Shown here: in pieces, positions 23,563 to 35,045 of the stretch
Layout of the letters: each line of letters opens with the position of its first letter
Position numbering within the stretch: the stretch's first letter is position 1
Assembly (NCBI GenBank): GCA_002077045.2
Contig: KZ111145.1
Location: forward strand, 685,514-749,513
Length of the DNA stretch: 64,000 bases
Source: Rachicladosporium sp. CCFEE 5018
Taxonomy: Eukaryota; Ascomycota; Dothideomycetes; Cladosporiales; Cladosporiaceae
Direction: 5' to 3'
Position numbers and translations under genes: made by a program
Notes under the pieces: model-generated
What the model was told of the DNA's origin: nothing
The model's input: only the letters and a program-made list of their open reading frames with translations
The model's database searches: none

Positions 23563-24603
23563 CTAGTCCATCTCCATTGCGTGAGCAGCGCACGCACCAT
23601 CAGGCATGGACATCTGAACGCCAGTGGTAGATGGATCTGGATCGGAAGGCGGCAGAGAGTTCAGCGAGTTGAGACTGACACCGCAAAACGCCATGCCCGT
23701 CGGACTCATCTCAGCCTTCAGCGTCCCGCCCGGCGCAGCGACCTCGATCCCAGCAGGCAACATGAGCAGCCTCGGGATCAGATCACCATCCTCTCGTGTC
23801 ACGAGCTTCGCTTCCAGCAGATCGTTCGAGAAGAGGTAGTACTCGCGATTGCCGCTGTACACATTGAGGCACTGCACCAAGTAACACGGCACAGCGCGAT
23901 TCTCGAACCAGACCTGCACTTCGCGCAGTCGCGGGTAGTGGTTGATGATGAACTTGGCGTACGCGGCGGCGCAAGTCTCGAGAGATGGGCGCGAGTCCAT
24001 GCGCGTCCAGCTGATGCCTAGCTTGTGCGAGGCTTCATCGATGAGAGGTTGCTGCGTGGCCTCGCGCATACCCGGTGGGAGGATCAGGTGTGCGAGCTCG
24101 TCGGAGTCGGAGGTCACGCAGACACGCTGCGATTTGCGGCTTTGCATGATTGGGCGACCGTGCTGGAGCTCGAATGGGGTGCGCGCCATTTGCGCTTGGG
24201 TCCAGGCGACGTTGGTGCTGTCATCCATCATTGCGTTGGGGTTTGGCATGGCTCCGGCTTCGGAGGCTGGCGTCGGGAGGGAGCCGTCGGCTTCGGGCTC
24301 TTCTTCATCATGGAAGATGTCGCCGCGGGATCGCTTGCGACCTGCAATGGAGCCAGGTGTGGGTGGGATTGACGCATTGGGCGTGAGACCGAATGGATTG
24401 CTGAAGCTGTTTGGCGTTTGAGCGACGCTGTTCGATTGACCGACATAGTGGCCATGACCGAAGTACTCTTGACTTGGCTGGATTGAAATTGATGGCGATG
24501 GCGTTGGCATAACATTAGGGGTAGCCATGGTGAAGTGAGCTGGGTCAGTAAGATGATCTAATAACATGTGATGCTTATCCTGCTCCGCTCGAAGACGTCG
24601 CAC
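23563..24603 (-). CDS. conserved fungal protein of unknown function (homeolog B)
   Basis: 346 residues from the first ATG, colinear with 11446-12486. Most differences fall near the C-terminus (REDGDLIPRLLMLPAG against REASDLIPRLQMLPAG, and the last 30 residues), while the folded VWFENRAVPCYLVQCLN region is unchanged. As in A, the frame is open upstream (SPAISELVRRLRAEQ), so a 5' exon is likely and the true start is unsettled. Confidence 0.7.
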   Translation of the reverse strand: MRRLRAEQDKHHMLLDHLTDPAHFTMATPNVMPTPSPSISIQPSQEYFGHGHYVGQSNSVAQTPNSFSNPFGLTPNASIPPTPGSIAGRKRSRGDIFHDEEEPEADGSLPTPASEAGAMPNPNAMMDDSTNVAWTQAQMARTPFELQHGRPIMQSRKSQRVCVTSDSDELAHLILPPGMREATQQPLIDEASHKLGISWTRMDSRPSLETCAAAYAKFIINHYPRLREVQVWFENRAVPCYLVQCLNVYSGNREYYLFSNDLLEAKLVTREDGDLIPRLLMLPAGIEVAAPGGTLKAEMSPTGMAFCGVSLNSLNSLPPSDPDPSTTGVQMSMPDGACAAHAMEMD

Positions 24604-25183
24604 TAGTTCGCTGATTGCCGGAGACCCTCCTATGGTCGTGACAGGTCGCGTGCTGGATTGCTGATGGGGCTGAGATGATGCGTTACTTTGTCGCGTTACT
24701 ACGCAAGCTCAGGCATTGGCGCACTCGGAATCTCGACTCGTCCAGACGTTCAATGGATATCGCAATCGAATTATGCGACCAATGGGTCCAGTACCGGTCC
24801 CTAATCGTTGTATAGAATAGAATATAGTGCAGCTGGTCTCGCAGCGCACCAGGAGTGATGAAGGATGAACGAATGAGAAGGAAGTTGGAAGTGAGCCGCG
24901 ACGGCCAAAAGAGTACCTCGATCGGCGAGGGAAGGCTCGCCCCGCCAACGGCTGTCGTCTCTGAACGAATCGCGTCACTCACCTTTGATGACCGTGCGGC
25001 TGTTTACTCCACACTTCGGGTGCTGCCATAGAAGATCGGCACATGGCATTGGGGCTGAACCGGCCTGTGCGTGCCTGATGGATACGAAAATGAGGTGATG
25101 GACATTAGGGATCTCGTGAGGCGGTGGGTAAGGTGTATGGGTCTATAGTCTGCGTGCATACAGCAGCAATCGTATCAGGCACC
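24604..25183. other. Interval with probable 5' exon (B)
   Basis: 580 bp, same length as in A. A GAG-TAA change near 25007 (minus strand) closes one of the candidate 5' exon frames that is open in A, which helps choose between start models. Confidence 0.4.
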
Positions 25184-26516
25184 TCACGCGATCACACCGT
25201 TAGCTTCCTGCTCTTTCGTCTCTTCTACCTCCTTGGATACGCCGTTGGCAACCTTCCCACCGTAGACATCCTCCAGAACACCCTTGAGCTCCTGCAAGAA
25301 TCTCGCGACTTCTGGTTCGGTCCCTACCGTCACTCGTAGGCATCCTAAGCATCCAACTTCCTTGCCTCTAAACCGCACCACCACACCTCTCTTCTCGGCC
25401 AGGCGGGTGTAGACCTGCAGTGCTACCTCATTGCTTGGCTTCCCATCGGGTTTATCAAGCATCTCGACAAGCAGAAAGTTCGACTCCGATCCGCCGAGAA
25501 AACGACCCACGCCAGCTATCTTGGGCATCTCAGCTAGCAGTATCTCGCGTTGCCGTATGATCGCCTCGCGGTTGCTGTGCATGACTTTCAGGTTCTCGGG
25601 CTGCAGTGCTTGTATGGCGATCTGACTTGTCGGATTCGGAATGTTGTACGGTGCTTTCATGTTGTTCAGCAGCTCTGCGATTGGTCGACTGGTGAATACG
25701 GCTCCCAACCTGATGCCTGCCAGACCGAAAGCTTTCGACATGGTCTGCATGACGATCAGGTTCGGCCATTCGGCCGCCCACTCGGCTAGCGATGAGCCCT
25801 CGGGCGAGAAGTCGATGTAGGCCTCGTCTAGCACGACGATGCCATTCCAGGTGGGATGTTCGAGAACTGCCTGCACGTCTTCCTTGCGGATCAGATTCGC
25901 AGTCGGGTTGCCAGGTGAAGTTAGGTAAATCATCTTGATACTCGCATCCTCGGCTAGCTTAGCGTTGATCTTGTCTGGCTGCGCAGAGAACCCATTATTG
26001 ACATCTAGCGGTACTTTGACGACTGCCACATCGTTCACTTGTGCGGAGACGTGGTACATGCCATATGTAGGAGGACAAGTCAGAATCTTGTCTTTGCCTG
26101 GGACGCAGAATGCACGCATCAAAGCATCGATTGCCTCGTCGCTGCCGACACCTACGAAGAGGTTCTCGGGCGAGAGGTCCTTCGATGTGTGGACGTGAGT
26201 GTTCCGGAGGTCGATCAACTTCTGCTTCAGCTCGTGCTGGTGGGGATCTGGGTAGCGATTGAGACCAAGTAGGTCAATATCGATGCTTGAGCCTGTGCCG
26301 TTGGAAAGCTTGCCATCCTTGCTTAGATCGAGTCCCGGACCGTAGGCGTTCTCGTTGGCATCGAGAAGGATGTTTGTGCCGTCGTCTTTGTAGTCACTGT
26401 GGTACAATCAGCGTTTGAGCCATCGATATGACTGGAGATACCGACTCTCTAGCACATCGATATGGCTCGAGTGCGAGGATGTTAGGCCTCGCACACTTCT
26501 CTATATCGAAAGGCAT
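25184..26516 (-). CDS. HIS5: histidinol-phosphate aminotransferase (homeolog B)
   Basis: Exons 26446-26516 (71 nt) and 25184-26396 (1213 nt), 427 residues. The intron is 49 bp (GTCGGTATC...GTACCACAG) and differs from that of A in length. Divergence is uneven: the 3' part of the gene (25320-25860) is nearly identical to A, whereas the 5' third (25920-26390) carries many synonymous and some amino-acid changes. PLP motifs SPGNPT and TMSKAFG are intact. Confidence 0.95.
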
Positions 26517-26990
26517 TGTTGTTTACTCTTCAAAAGACATCCTTTCCCAGCTCCAATGGGTGCTTATATCCTCACCAATCAGATGACTCCGCTGTTCTGT
26601 CAAAACTCTAATATTACATAGTCGTTCTTTCCACGCGACGTCATTGTCACATGTTTCCCTGACGGAGTCGGTTCCAGTTGCGAAGCCGCACCGTGCCGTG
26701 TGTCATCTTCTCTCGACCAAGGAATCGGGATTGGCCATGCGGCACTGTTTGACGTTGTTGATGTTCGAGAACAGGATTCTAGGACTTCATCAGAAGCAGG
26801 CAGTGATCGCATGCTTCTTTGCGGGCTCGACGCGTCCTCGAAAATCCACCATGTGCTGCCAGCGCACTTCTATTCACCTGGGAGGCAGCTAGGACTTGGC
26901 GTAGCAAGCTATCATTCATTACGGAAACAGCAACGTCTCTCCCCTTCCTGAGAGTATCCCAGATCGCTCAAGTTGGGGCTCATTTCAACG
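26517..26990. other. Divergent promoter HIS5 / DGK1 (B)
   Basis: 474 bp. It is much more diverged from A than the genes on either side, with several indels, but the CCAAT/TGACTC element is unchanged. Confidence 0.5.
26575..26590. promoter_or_regulatory. CCAAT box plus TGACTC element (B)
   Basis: Exact copy of the 16-bp element at 14462-14477, here 59 bp upstream of the HIS5 start. Confidence 0.5.
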
Positions 26991-28208
26991 ATGTCTTCCG
27001 CGTCTCACGGCATCCCTTCAACACCGCGAGTGATCTCCCCTTCGCCTACGCCATCAGAGCAAAGCTCACGCGATGGCTACTTTGGCACTGAGAAGCCATC
27101 GAAACGGATGGGATCAGTGGAGCCAATAGAAGAAGACACATACGGACACGAAGACGACCCAGACTTCGCCCGAGCGCGCAGCCGAAGTCGAAGTCCACAG
27201 ATCGAAAGACGGCCGACAAAGCCATTGAACGGCACCACCATACCCTCAGCAAAAGCTCAGCTCCCCTCAGTCACAGCATCAAAATCAATCAAACGCAAGT
27301 CTTCTCTTCTCAAACCCTCCAATGGCGCGCCACCGCAATCAAATGGCCTTCTCTCCCCAGCCTCCGCGAGCCCTTCTGGCGGCTTTGGAAGTGCATACTG
27401 GCGCTCCCTCTCCCGCTCCCCCTCACCCTTCGGCCTCATCCCGATCCACCGCGACTGGCGCGTCTTCGTCCACAAGCACGAGATCCCGCGGAAAGCCCTG
27501 CACGTTAGCATAGGCTTCATAACCCTGATCCTGTACCACCTAGGATTCCAGCAAAGCGACATCGAGCCTGTGTTACTTGGGCTGCTGATCCCGATTACGA
27601 CGGTAGAGCTGATACGCTTCCGCTACCCGGCTTTCAACACGGTGTATATCAAGTACCTTGGAGCGTTCATGAGGGAGAGCGAAGCACATGATAAGTATAA
27701 TGGCGTCATCAGCTATCTGGCTGGCGCTTGGGTGCCATTCAAGTTCTGTCGGAAGGATGTGGCGGTTATGAGTGTCTTGCTGCTGAGCTGGTGCGATACC
27801 GCGGCGAGCACTTTTGGGCGGTTATGGGGACGGTATACACCACGCATAAGACGCGGGAAGAGTGCGGCGGGGAGTCTGGCGTGCTGTATCTTTGGCGTTG
27901 GGACGGCGGTGCTGTTCTGGGGGGTTGTCGCGCCGAGATATAATGAGATGAGGCATGATTTGGGACTTGATGTGGGTTTTGCCTTTCAGGGAAGGTTGAC
28001 ACTGCCTATGCAAGCCAGGGAGGCACTGGGATGGAGTAAGAAGGAGGGTACGATTGAAGGACCACTGGCTACGGGTGTGCTGGCGCTGGCGTGTGGGATC
28101 ATTGCTAGCCTGAGCGAGCTGGTGGACTTATGGGGACTGGATGATAATTTCTTGATACCCTTCTTCAGCGGGCTGGGGCTGGGGGCGTTTCTGTGGGCAT
28201 TTGGGTAG
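26991..28208 (+). CDS. DGK1: CTP-dependent diacylglycerol kinase, Dgk1-like (homeolog B)
   Basis: 405 residues, colinear with 14884-16101. An in-frame ATG 18 nt earlier (26973) exists only in B, so the shared start MSSAS is preferred. The catalytic and membrane part is nearly unchanged (SWCDTAASTFGRLWGRYTP). The loop before the last two membrane segments (RHDLGLDVGFAFQGRL) and the disordered N-terminus carry most changes. Confidence 0.88.
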   Translation: MSSASHGIPSTPRVISPSPTPSEQSSRDGYFGTEKPSKRMGSVEPIEEDTYGHEDDPDFARARSRSRSPQIERRPTKPLNGTTIPSAKAQLPSVTASKSIKRKSSLLKPSNGAPPQSNGLLSPASASPSGGFGSAYWRSLSRSPSPFGLIPIHRDWRVFVHKHEIPRKALHVSIGFITLILYHLGFQQSDIEPVLLGLLIPITTVELIRFRYPAFNTVYIKYLGAFMRESEAHDKYNGVISYLAGAWVPFKFCRKDVAVMSVLLLSWCDTAASTFGRLWGRYTPRIRRGKSAAGSLACCIFGVGTAVLFWGVVAPRYNEMRHDLGLDVGFAFQGRLTLPMQAREALGWSKKEGTIEGPLATGVLALACGIIASLSELVDLWGLDDNFLIPFFSGLGLGAFLWAFG

Positions 28209-28677
28209 CGAGACCTAGGACAGCATGTGTGCATATCATCCCGCCTCCTGACCAAGGTGCGCTTCTATACTTTGGTTATCGTCTTCTTCGTTCCATGGCA
28301 GCCACGTGAGCGATAACGAAGAATGATAGCACGTGCCCTAGCGCCAATCTGAGCTTATCCGCCGCCACTTCCTTGAGCTTCTGGTGCCCGCAGTGCCGAG
28401 TAGTCATCATCACATCAGTCACCGACAGAACTTCACTTCAACACGCAATCACTCAACATCACACACTCATCAGCAGGCAAGAAAGACGGAGCAACACTGC
28501 GATCAAAGACGCATACCCTCTCGGCCTCTGCGGGATCATCTTACCGGCTCATTGCTGCATCACCAGATTTGAACCTCGTACCTACCCAGACAGCGACCGC
28601 GAGTCCAAGTCCGCCTGGCGAGTAGCGTGACCTCTGCAGCATCGGATTGGCGGGACTATCAAGCAAGGAATTCCAAA
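28209..28677. other. DGK1 3' flank and RAD6 5' region (B)
   Basis: 469 bp, no gene. Contains the paired CACGTG hexamers at 28303-28308 and 28330-28335. Confidence 0.5.
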
Positions 28678-29189
28678 ATGTCGACAGCAGCCCGCAGGCG
28701 GTTGATGCGCGACTTCAAGCGCATGCAGACTGATCCCCCAGCTGGCGTGAGCGCAAGTCCCATAGCCGACAACGTCATGACCTGGTGAGTCTGCATAACA
28801 GCCCCTGTCGATGTCCGACCATCACTAACATCAACCCCAGGAACGCAGTAATCATCGGCCCCTCCGACACACCCTTCGAAGACGGCACCTTCCGCCTCGT
28901 CATGCACTTCGAAGAGCAGTACCCCAACCGCCCGCCCGGCGTCAAATTCATCTCGACGATGTTCCATCCGAATGTTTACGCTACGGGAGAGTTGTGTCTG
29001 GATATCTTGCAGAACCGCTGGAGTCCTACCTATGATGTTGCGGCGATCTTGACGAGCGTGCAGAGTCTGTTGAATGATCCGAATACGAGCAGTCCGGCGA
29101 ATGTCGAGGCGAGCAATTTGTATAAGGATAACAGGCGGGAGTATACGAAGAGGGTGCGGGAGACGGTGGAGAAGAGTTGGGAAGACTGA
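28678..29189 (+). CDS. RAD6: ubiquitin-conjugating enzyme E2 Rad6 (homeolog B)
   Basis: Exons 28678-28784 and 28841-29189; the 151-residue product is identical to A as far as I can read. The intron (GTGAGT, branch ACTAACA, CCCCAG, 56 bp) is unlike that of A in sequence, so the protein is under strong purifying selection. Catalytic Cys88 in GELCLDIL. Confidence 0.96.
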
Positions 29190-29560
29190 GTGGAGAGCGC
29201 AGGAAGGTGAGTGTGAAGCAAGTTGGACGTCGATTGCATGTAGCACGCGAGAGATGATGGCTGGAGTGATAGCGTCCGCTTCACCAGACAGAAATGGCGC
29301 GCTCGGGATGCTTGAAGACATTTTCGGGCATCCGGAAAGGCGCAGACGCGTGTGGAAGGCTAGGCAAGGCGTGGCGAACAGAAGCAGTAAGGAAGCAGCA
29401 TTCAGTCGGAGACATATTGAGCTCTGGGGGTTCGCATATGGAAGGCTTCGGGAGTTTGGCGTTCGCTGTTGTGACGATAAAATAGCAATGATATAACATC
29501 TACTTGCGTGTGCGCTCTGTGGTGAATGTGCCTCGCTATGATGGTGTTGCTTCGTGCCAT
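29190..29560. other. RAD6 3' flank, left shoulder of the B-only insertion
   Basis: No gene. Homology to A (17081-17400) is patchy and last seen around 29450-29500 (GGAGTTTGGCGTTCGCT). Confidence 0.4.
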
Positions 29561-30000
29561 TAGTCGCCGAAATGTAGATTGAAGGTTACCCTTAGTACGG
29601 AGGGTCTCGGTAAAAGGTTTACCACGCCTCTGCTTCCTCCACTGATTGTTGAAAGCCTCAATGTAGCCGAGCTCACGCTCCCTTAAAAGGGTAAGCTCTA
29701 TAGCTAAGCCAGCGTAGGTATCACGACCGGAGTTATAAGTAAGAAGGATTAGAAGGCATCTTTAGAGAACGAGTCGAGCTAGAGTATAGAGAGTAGCAAG
29801 GGACGCTAACTTTGTGCACAAGTGGTCTAGGTGAAGTAATTCTAATTAGTCACTATAAAGAATAAGTTACACACGAGAGGTGTAGGAGGCTTCCCTCATT
29901 GGCTACATACTTATAGAGGTGTAGGGGTCTTCCTATCCGGATATAGGTAGAGTGAGTCTCGCTTACCCTTTTATCCTCTATAGGTGAGCGAAAGGTAAGT
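29560..30000 (-). mobile_element. AT-rich relic, possibly of a pogo/Fot1-like transposon
   Basis: Unlike its neighbours this patch is rich in TA steps and short CTATAG-like runs. On the minus strand about 75 codons are open (29560-29760), including LTLLRERELGYIEAFNNQWR and KQRRGKPFTETLR. A basic RRGKP stretch after an RERE-type helix resembles the C-terminal region of fungal pogo/Fot1 transposases, but that is from memory of the family and no catalytic core is present. If correct, it is a truncated, mutated copy at the edge of the B-only insertion. Confidence 0.3.
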
Positions 30001-30759
30001 TAAGCTCACATATGGCTTGGAAGTAGTGAGGGTGAGTCGGGATCGCCTGACGCCCTTTGGTCACGTGCCATATGCCTTCGCGAGGCGCGGCACCTGCCGC
30101 CGGTGTAACCAATGGGTATTGTCAAAGATTGCCGCATAAAGCACGCGGTCGTGACTTTGACCTGCTCCCGGCCTAGGGCGACGCTGCGTGGAGTGCAGGT
30201 GAGTCTCACCCTAGACCTCACCCCTGCGCAGCTTGGGGGCTAATAGAGGGGCAGGCAGCGGGGCGCACCGGGAATGCAAGCCTTGTTCAACTCTATTGGT
30301 CTTGAGTCTCGGATGGGCTGCTCCTAGAGTGACTCCGTTGACGGCGCGGGCAAGTGCTGTCCTGTATCGCCAAGGCATGCCAAGACGAGGCTTACACCCT
30401 TCAACCTATGTCGATGCGCGACAGAGCGATAGGATGAAGTCTCGTGTCCTATTGGGCAAGAGGTCAGCGATTCGTGGTGGTGCGGCCCCTTTTGCTAAAA
30501 GAGCTGCTCCTCTCCCTCACCCATCTTCAAGCTGCGCGCTCTCCTTCGTAATTGAAGCCAGAGGCCATTGTTGATTCCAACTGCAGCTCGAATCTCAAGC
30601 TGAGCGATGGCTAGCATAGGATTGGTAGGTAGCAAATGTCGATAATCTCGAACAAGGCTGACGATGGCCATAGGGCGAACCTCTGTATGAGGGGCAAGCT
30701 CCCATTACACTTGAGTCAGCAGCATTTCGTGCCAACACCTAGGACCATATGCTGACACA
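30001..30759. other. Upstream region of the hydrolase-ankyrin gene
   Basis: About 760 bp with no convincing gene. A further 5' exon of the next gene could lie here, because the acceptor-like CACAATGCACAG sits immediately before its conserved VVFVHG motif. Confidence 0.35.
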
Positions 30760-33719
30760 ATGCACAGTGTCGTCTTTGTCCATGGTTTGCATGGAGACAG
30801 GATCAAGAGCTGGTCGAAGGACAAGATTTGTTGGCCGCGAGACCTGCTCAAGGAGGATCTGCCCAACGCCAGGATCCTATCAGTATGTATGGCCAGGGCT
30901 TCTGCACTTGAAGTGCTAATCTTGGTAGTGGGGCTACGATGCGAGTGTAATGAGGTTCTTCGATGCCGCTGGCCAGCAATCGGTTGCAGCGCATGCCATG
31001 CAACTGCTTGCAGACTTGTCGCGCCGCCGTCGCACGGCTGAAGAGGCGCGTTACCACTCTACAACTAATTGGACCCGACTTACATGTCGCAGATGCAACT
31101 GCCAATAATCTTTGTCTGTCACAGCCTGGGTGGACTGATAGTCAAGGATGTTAGCTATTTCCTGCAAGCTTATTGCAAACATTTTCTAATCCACGCTTCA
31201 GGCACTCGCGCAGTCCTATCACGAAAGTCGTCAGGAGCCGATCGTTAGACCGAAGATCGCAAGCATAAAGCCAAAAACCATGGGTGTTGTGTTCGCTGGT
31301 ACACCCCATCGAGGGTCTGACAAGGCGCGTTGGGCGAAGGTCGCGACCAACCTAGCGACGTTTGTTCTCAAGGACAACAGCTCAGCCCAGGTGACCGCTT
31401 TATGCAGAGGCTCAGAGACATTGGAACGCTTACAAATGGACTTCGCTCGCGTGAGTGGTAGTCTCAGGATTTACACTTTTTGTGAGGAGTACAAGTATTC
31501 GGAGGCAGTCGGAAAGGTATCGGCCTTCAAGTCTCCGCTGAGAAACAAGTATGCTAATCACCTTCAGATTGTTGATAATGATTCGGCAACGCTTGGCTAT
31601 AATCATGAGAACATCGAGGGTCTACCTGGGAGTCACTCTGAGATGATCAAATTCAACTCGAGAAAGGAATCTGGATACGAGCGCTTGACTGGCTCGATCT
31701 TGGACATTGTGGATCTCGGGCCGATAGAGTTGCCCAGAGTTGGTGCGTGATATTGGTGCTCATCTGCAGGGTTGGAAGTTGATTGTCGTGTAGCAGGCAG
31801 CCAAAGAAAAATCTCCGGCATTGCCATCCGCTCCTATCGCGGTGAAGATGATCTTCACATCACTTTCATTGAACATACAGTGATTAGAAACATCAGGTTT
31901 GTGACGAGGGAGCTATGGAAAGGGTCATGCAACGGCAAGACTGGCCTCTTTGTAGGTCTTCCCTAGACGTTCTGCAGATCTAGTGACTAAGCTGAGACAG
32001 CCGCGGAACTTTATCGAAGTTTTCGAAGAAGAGGACACGCCCTTGGCATCCCCTACTGCTCCGGCGATTAGTCGACGGCCAACCTGGAAAAGAGCGACAG
32101 TGGTGCCCCCGTTTCCAAGCCCCCTCGCTAATGACGACATCCGAGTCGACTTGAGTCCAGATCCAATCAGCAGTATCTCCGAGACACTGCAGGAAACAGC
32201 GCTCTCGACTATCGACCCTCGGTATAAGGATTGGCTTGAAGCTTTCTGGATCAGCTGCGAAGAAGGTCGACTAGAAGGTGTCAAGAAACAGATAGCTCGT
32301 AAAGTTGATGTCAATACCGTGGCAAACTCGAGCGACTGCATTGCACGATACGGTACGGCGCTTACAGCTGCAGTCTGGAACGGTCATATTGAAGTGGTTC
32401 GATATCTCCTCAGCCATGGTGCACGGCCGAACCAGCCTGGAAATCCTCAGGACGTCAGCCTACCATTGCACATTGCAGCATCACTGGCTAACAAGCCTTT
32501 GGTCAAGCTGTTATTGAGTAAAGGTGCCAAAGTTGATGTTCAAGGAGGGGCCTATCGATTCGCCTTGACGGCAGCTGCTGTCGGGGGAGACATCAGCATC
32601 GTGCGTTTGCTAATTGACGAGGGCGCTAACCTTCATGCTCGCGATCTTGAAGGCGAGACCGCAATGCATGGGGCTGTTATTGGCGGTCATGCAGATGTAG
32701 TGAAGTGGCTCGTCGCGCAAGGCCTTGACCATAACATCAGCGGCGATCAGGGAACAGCACTTGAGCTTGCCATACAGAAGAACAGAGACCAGCCTGGTTT
32801 CGCCGCGGACATCGTTGACTTTTTGTCAGGTGGTGAAGTACAGCCTCTACTGGCCCCCGAAATCAAGCCTAAATCAGGTCAGACGCCGAAGTTGACCGTC
32901 GTCACTCAGACTGGTGGGGAAACAGAGGCCAACGACCCAAGAATTCACGAATTTCTGCGCACCATACTGAAGGTCTCGCTGATGATTGCGGCTAAAGAAG
33001 GCAGCTTGGAGGACGCTGAACGGCTTCTTTCGCCACCCGAGCCGGTCGATCCGAATGACCCATACCTCGAGGATGGCGAGTACGGCTATCCGCTCCACGC
33101 AGCCGCAGCAAACGGCCACATCCTAGTAGCAGCCTTGTTACTTGAGCGTGGGGCCAATGTCAATGCCCAAGGTTTCCAGCTTGGGACATCGCTACACTTT
33201 GCTGCATATCAGGGCCATATTTTCATTGCTGCTCTCCTTATAGCCTGGGGTGCTGATGTCAACGCCATCAGCGACGTAGAAGGTGGTCTCATGGCGACGC
33301 CGCTTGAACTCGCAGCCGCTAATGGCCAGACACTGTGTGTGGAATACTTGCTCACACAGGGCGCAGATGTCAACCTATCGGGAGGTACGCTCAGTTCAGC
33401 GTTGCATGCAGCAGCTACTAGCTCGAACGGTCTTGACGTATTGCGAGCCTTGCTCGAGAAAGGCGCAAACGTTCAGAAGCTGAATGAGATGGGTCTGAGT
33501 GCCGCGGACATGGCGCGTGCCCATGAACATCATCAGGCGAAGCATCTATTGAAACAATGGGGCTGTCCAAGAGCTCCGTTCTTCAGCGCTCAACGTTTAG
33601 TCGCGTGGGGTGCTTCGCTAAACGTGCGAGTCGAAAGACAACAAGCAGTACAGCGAGAGCAGGAAATGCAGAATCTGATCAAACAGTATGCCGCGCAGCT
33701 AGCAGCATCCTCGGGATAA
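30760..33719 (+). CDS. NLR-like hydrolase-ankyrin fusion protein (B only)
   Basis: Proposed six exons: 30760-30882, 30929-31045, 31093-31149, 31202-31742, 31794-31951 and 32001-33719 (904 residues). Exons 1-4 encode an alpha/beta hydrolase of the kind found at the N-terminus of fungal STAND/NLR proteins (SesB type): VVFVHGLHGDRIKSWSKD, CWPRDLLKEDLPNARILSWGYD, nucleophile FVCHSLGGLIVKD, then FAGTPHRGSD, and a histidine in GSHSEM. Exon 6 has about ten ankyrin repeats (LHAAAANGHILVAALLLERG and similar). No NACHT or NB-ARC module lies between them. Exon 6 has no ATG before its repeats, supporting fusion. Weak points: the intron after exon 2 needs a GC donor (GAG|GCGCGT) or else there is a frameshift, and exon 5 is unsupported by homology. 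If exon 5 is wrong, these are two genes, 30760-31750 and about 32001-33719. Confidence 0.6.
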
Positions 33720-35045
33720 AGCAAGAAGATGAACCACTCTGGGGGGCTGGCAAGTCGCTACTTCGTTGGAAGTTCCTAGAGTCAAAGGCCGCAAACAGTG
33801 CTAACTGCGAAGATCGAAGCAACCTCGGTGTGATGTGGACAACAAGCCAGAAGTCGACCGCTGCTGCCATCCCACTGTGATTCTAGCGCACTAGATTGTG
33901 CGATCATGGGCTCAGCTAGTCATACCACAGCTGCCGGTATGTATGCGTTGGGAACCTCATCCTTCGGTGCCTAGGCTGAGCTACACATAGGTGGAGCAGT
34001 GTCGTCGATGTACCAGCCCGGCATATGCGCATTCGCTAGCGGTTGCGGCATTGGTGCAAGTGGCACATCGATATTCGCCGCATTCGAGCGCGATACCGTG
34101 ATCGCTAGTACCATTTTCCGTTTCCCTTCTGCAAATTAAGACGCAGACGCAACTAATGAAGCGGATGAGCAAGCCAACTGAAATTCCGAGAGCGAAGATG
34201 AGGATGAGGACGATCTCTAGGTGTGCGCACGGATTTCAGCACCATAGCGTTGCATCTTTCCACGTTAATAAGTCGATCAAGTCGTGAGGAGTTGGCTCCA
34301 AACGAAAGTTGTGGATGGCATGGTATGATGTCTACAGATCTACGTACTCAGACTGGCTCAAATCGGGGTCGTGCTTTGATAGCACGGCCTGGACGAGATT
34401 TGACCTCGATTTGAGGCTGCTGCATTATAGGCTCGACTTCAACAGATACATGATTTTGAGGCATATTTTGAAGCTTACAAACCTCTGTTGGCCCGGTATT
34501 AGTAAGGTAGTATGCAAGCGCACTCTACTGCGTTTCAAACCTGTTTTGCCTCGATCTGTTGCTGTCGACTTGCTGGTTTCAATGCCTTGCTGTACATGTC
34601 CCCGTTGTGCCATCGTGGCAGTGCTGTAGGCATGGCGTAGGGCGGCAATAAGGTTTGCAATGTTTCACATCTGTCAACAGTCGCATCGCCAGGTACCGTA
34701 CCGCATCTGCACATGCAATCGTTGTACCACGTCACGACCTGTGAGAGAAGCCGATAATTCGATCATTGAATTGCATACGACCGCTTGTGTTCCTCTACCT
34801 GTCAGTGGGGGCCACCGATCTCGAGCACGTCCTGGTGACAACCGTGCCAGGGATTCAGTGGCTTCATTCACCACGGACAGGCATCTGAGACAAGCAGACT
34901 ACCCATCGCGAACGAGCACGCACATTCGCTTCCTAGCCCCGTCAGCCACGGCGGCCTGGTACGGTTATACACTGACGACCTTCGCCCGGGCAAATCCCCC
35001 TGAGACCCTCCCATCCTTTCCCCGACAGCTCTTCGATCGCCCACG
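33720..35045. other. Right shoulder of the B-only insertion and kinesin promoter
   Basis: No gene. From about 34620 onward the sequence is again homologous to the A kinesin promoter (17523-17867), with shared blocks such as CCGCATCTGCACATGCAATC. Confidence 0.5.

Noticed and set aside
31743..31769. 27-bp intron in the hydrolase-ankyrin gene
   Set aside because: Too short for a fungal intron; the 51-bp alternative ending at 31793 keeps the same frame.
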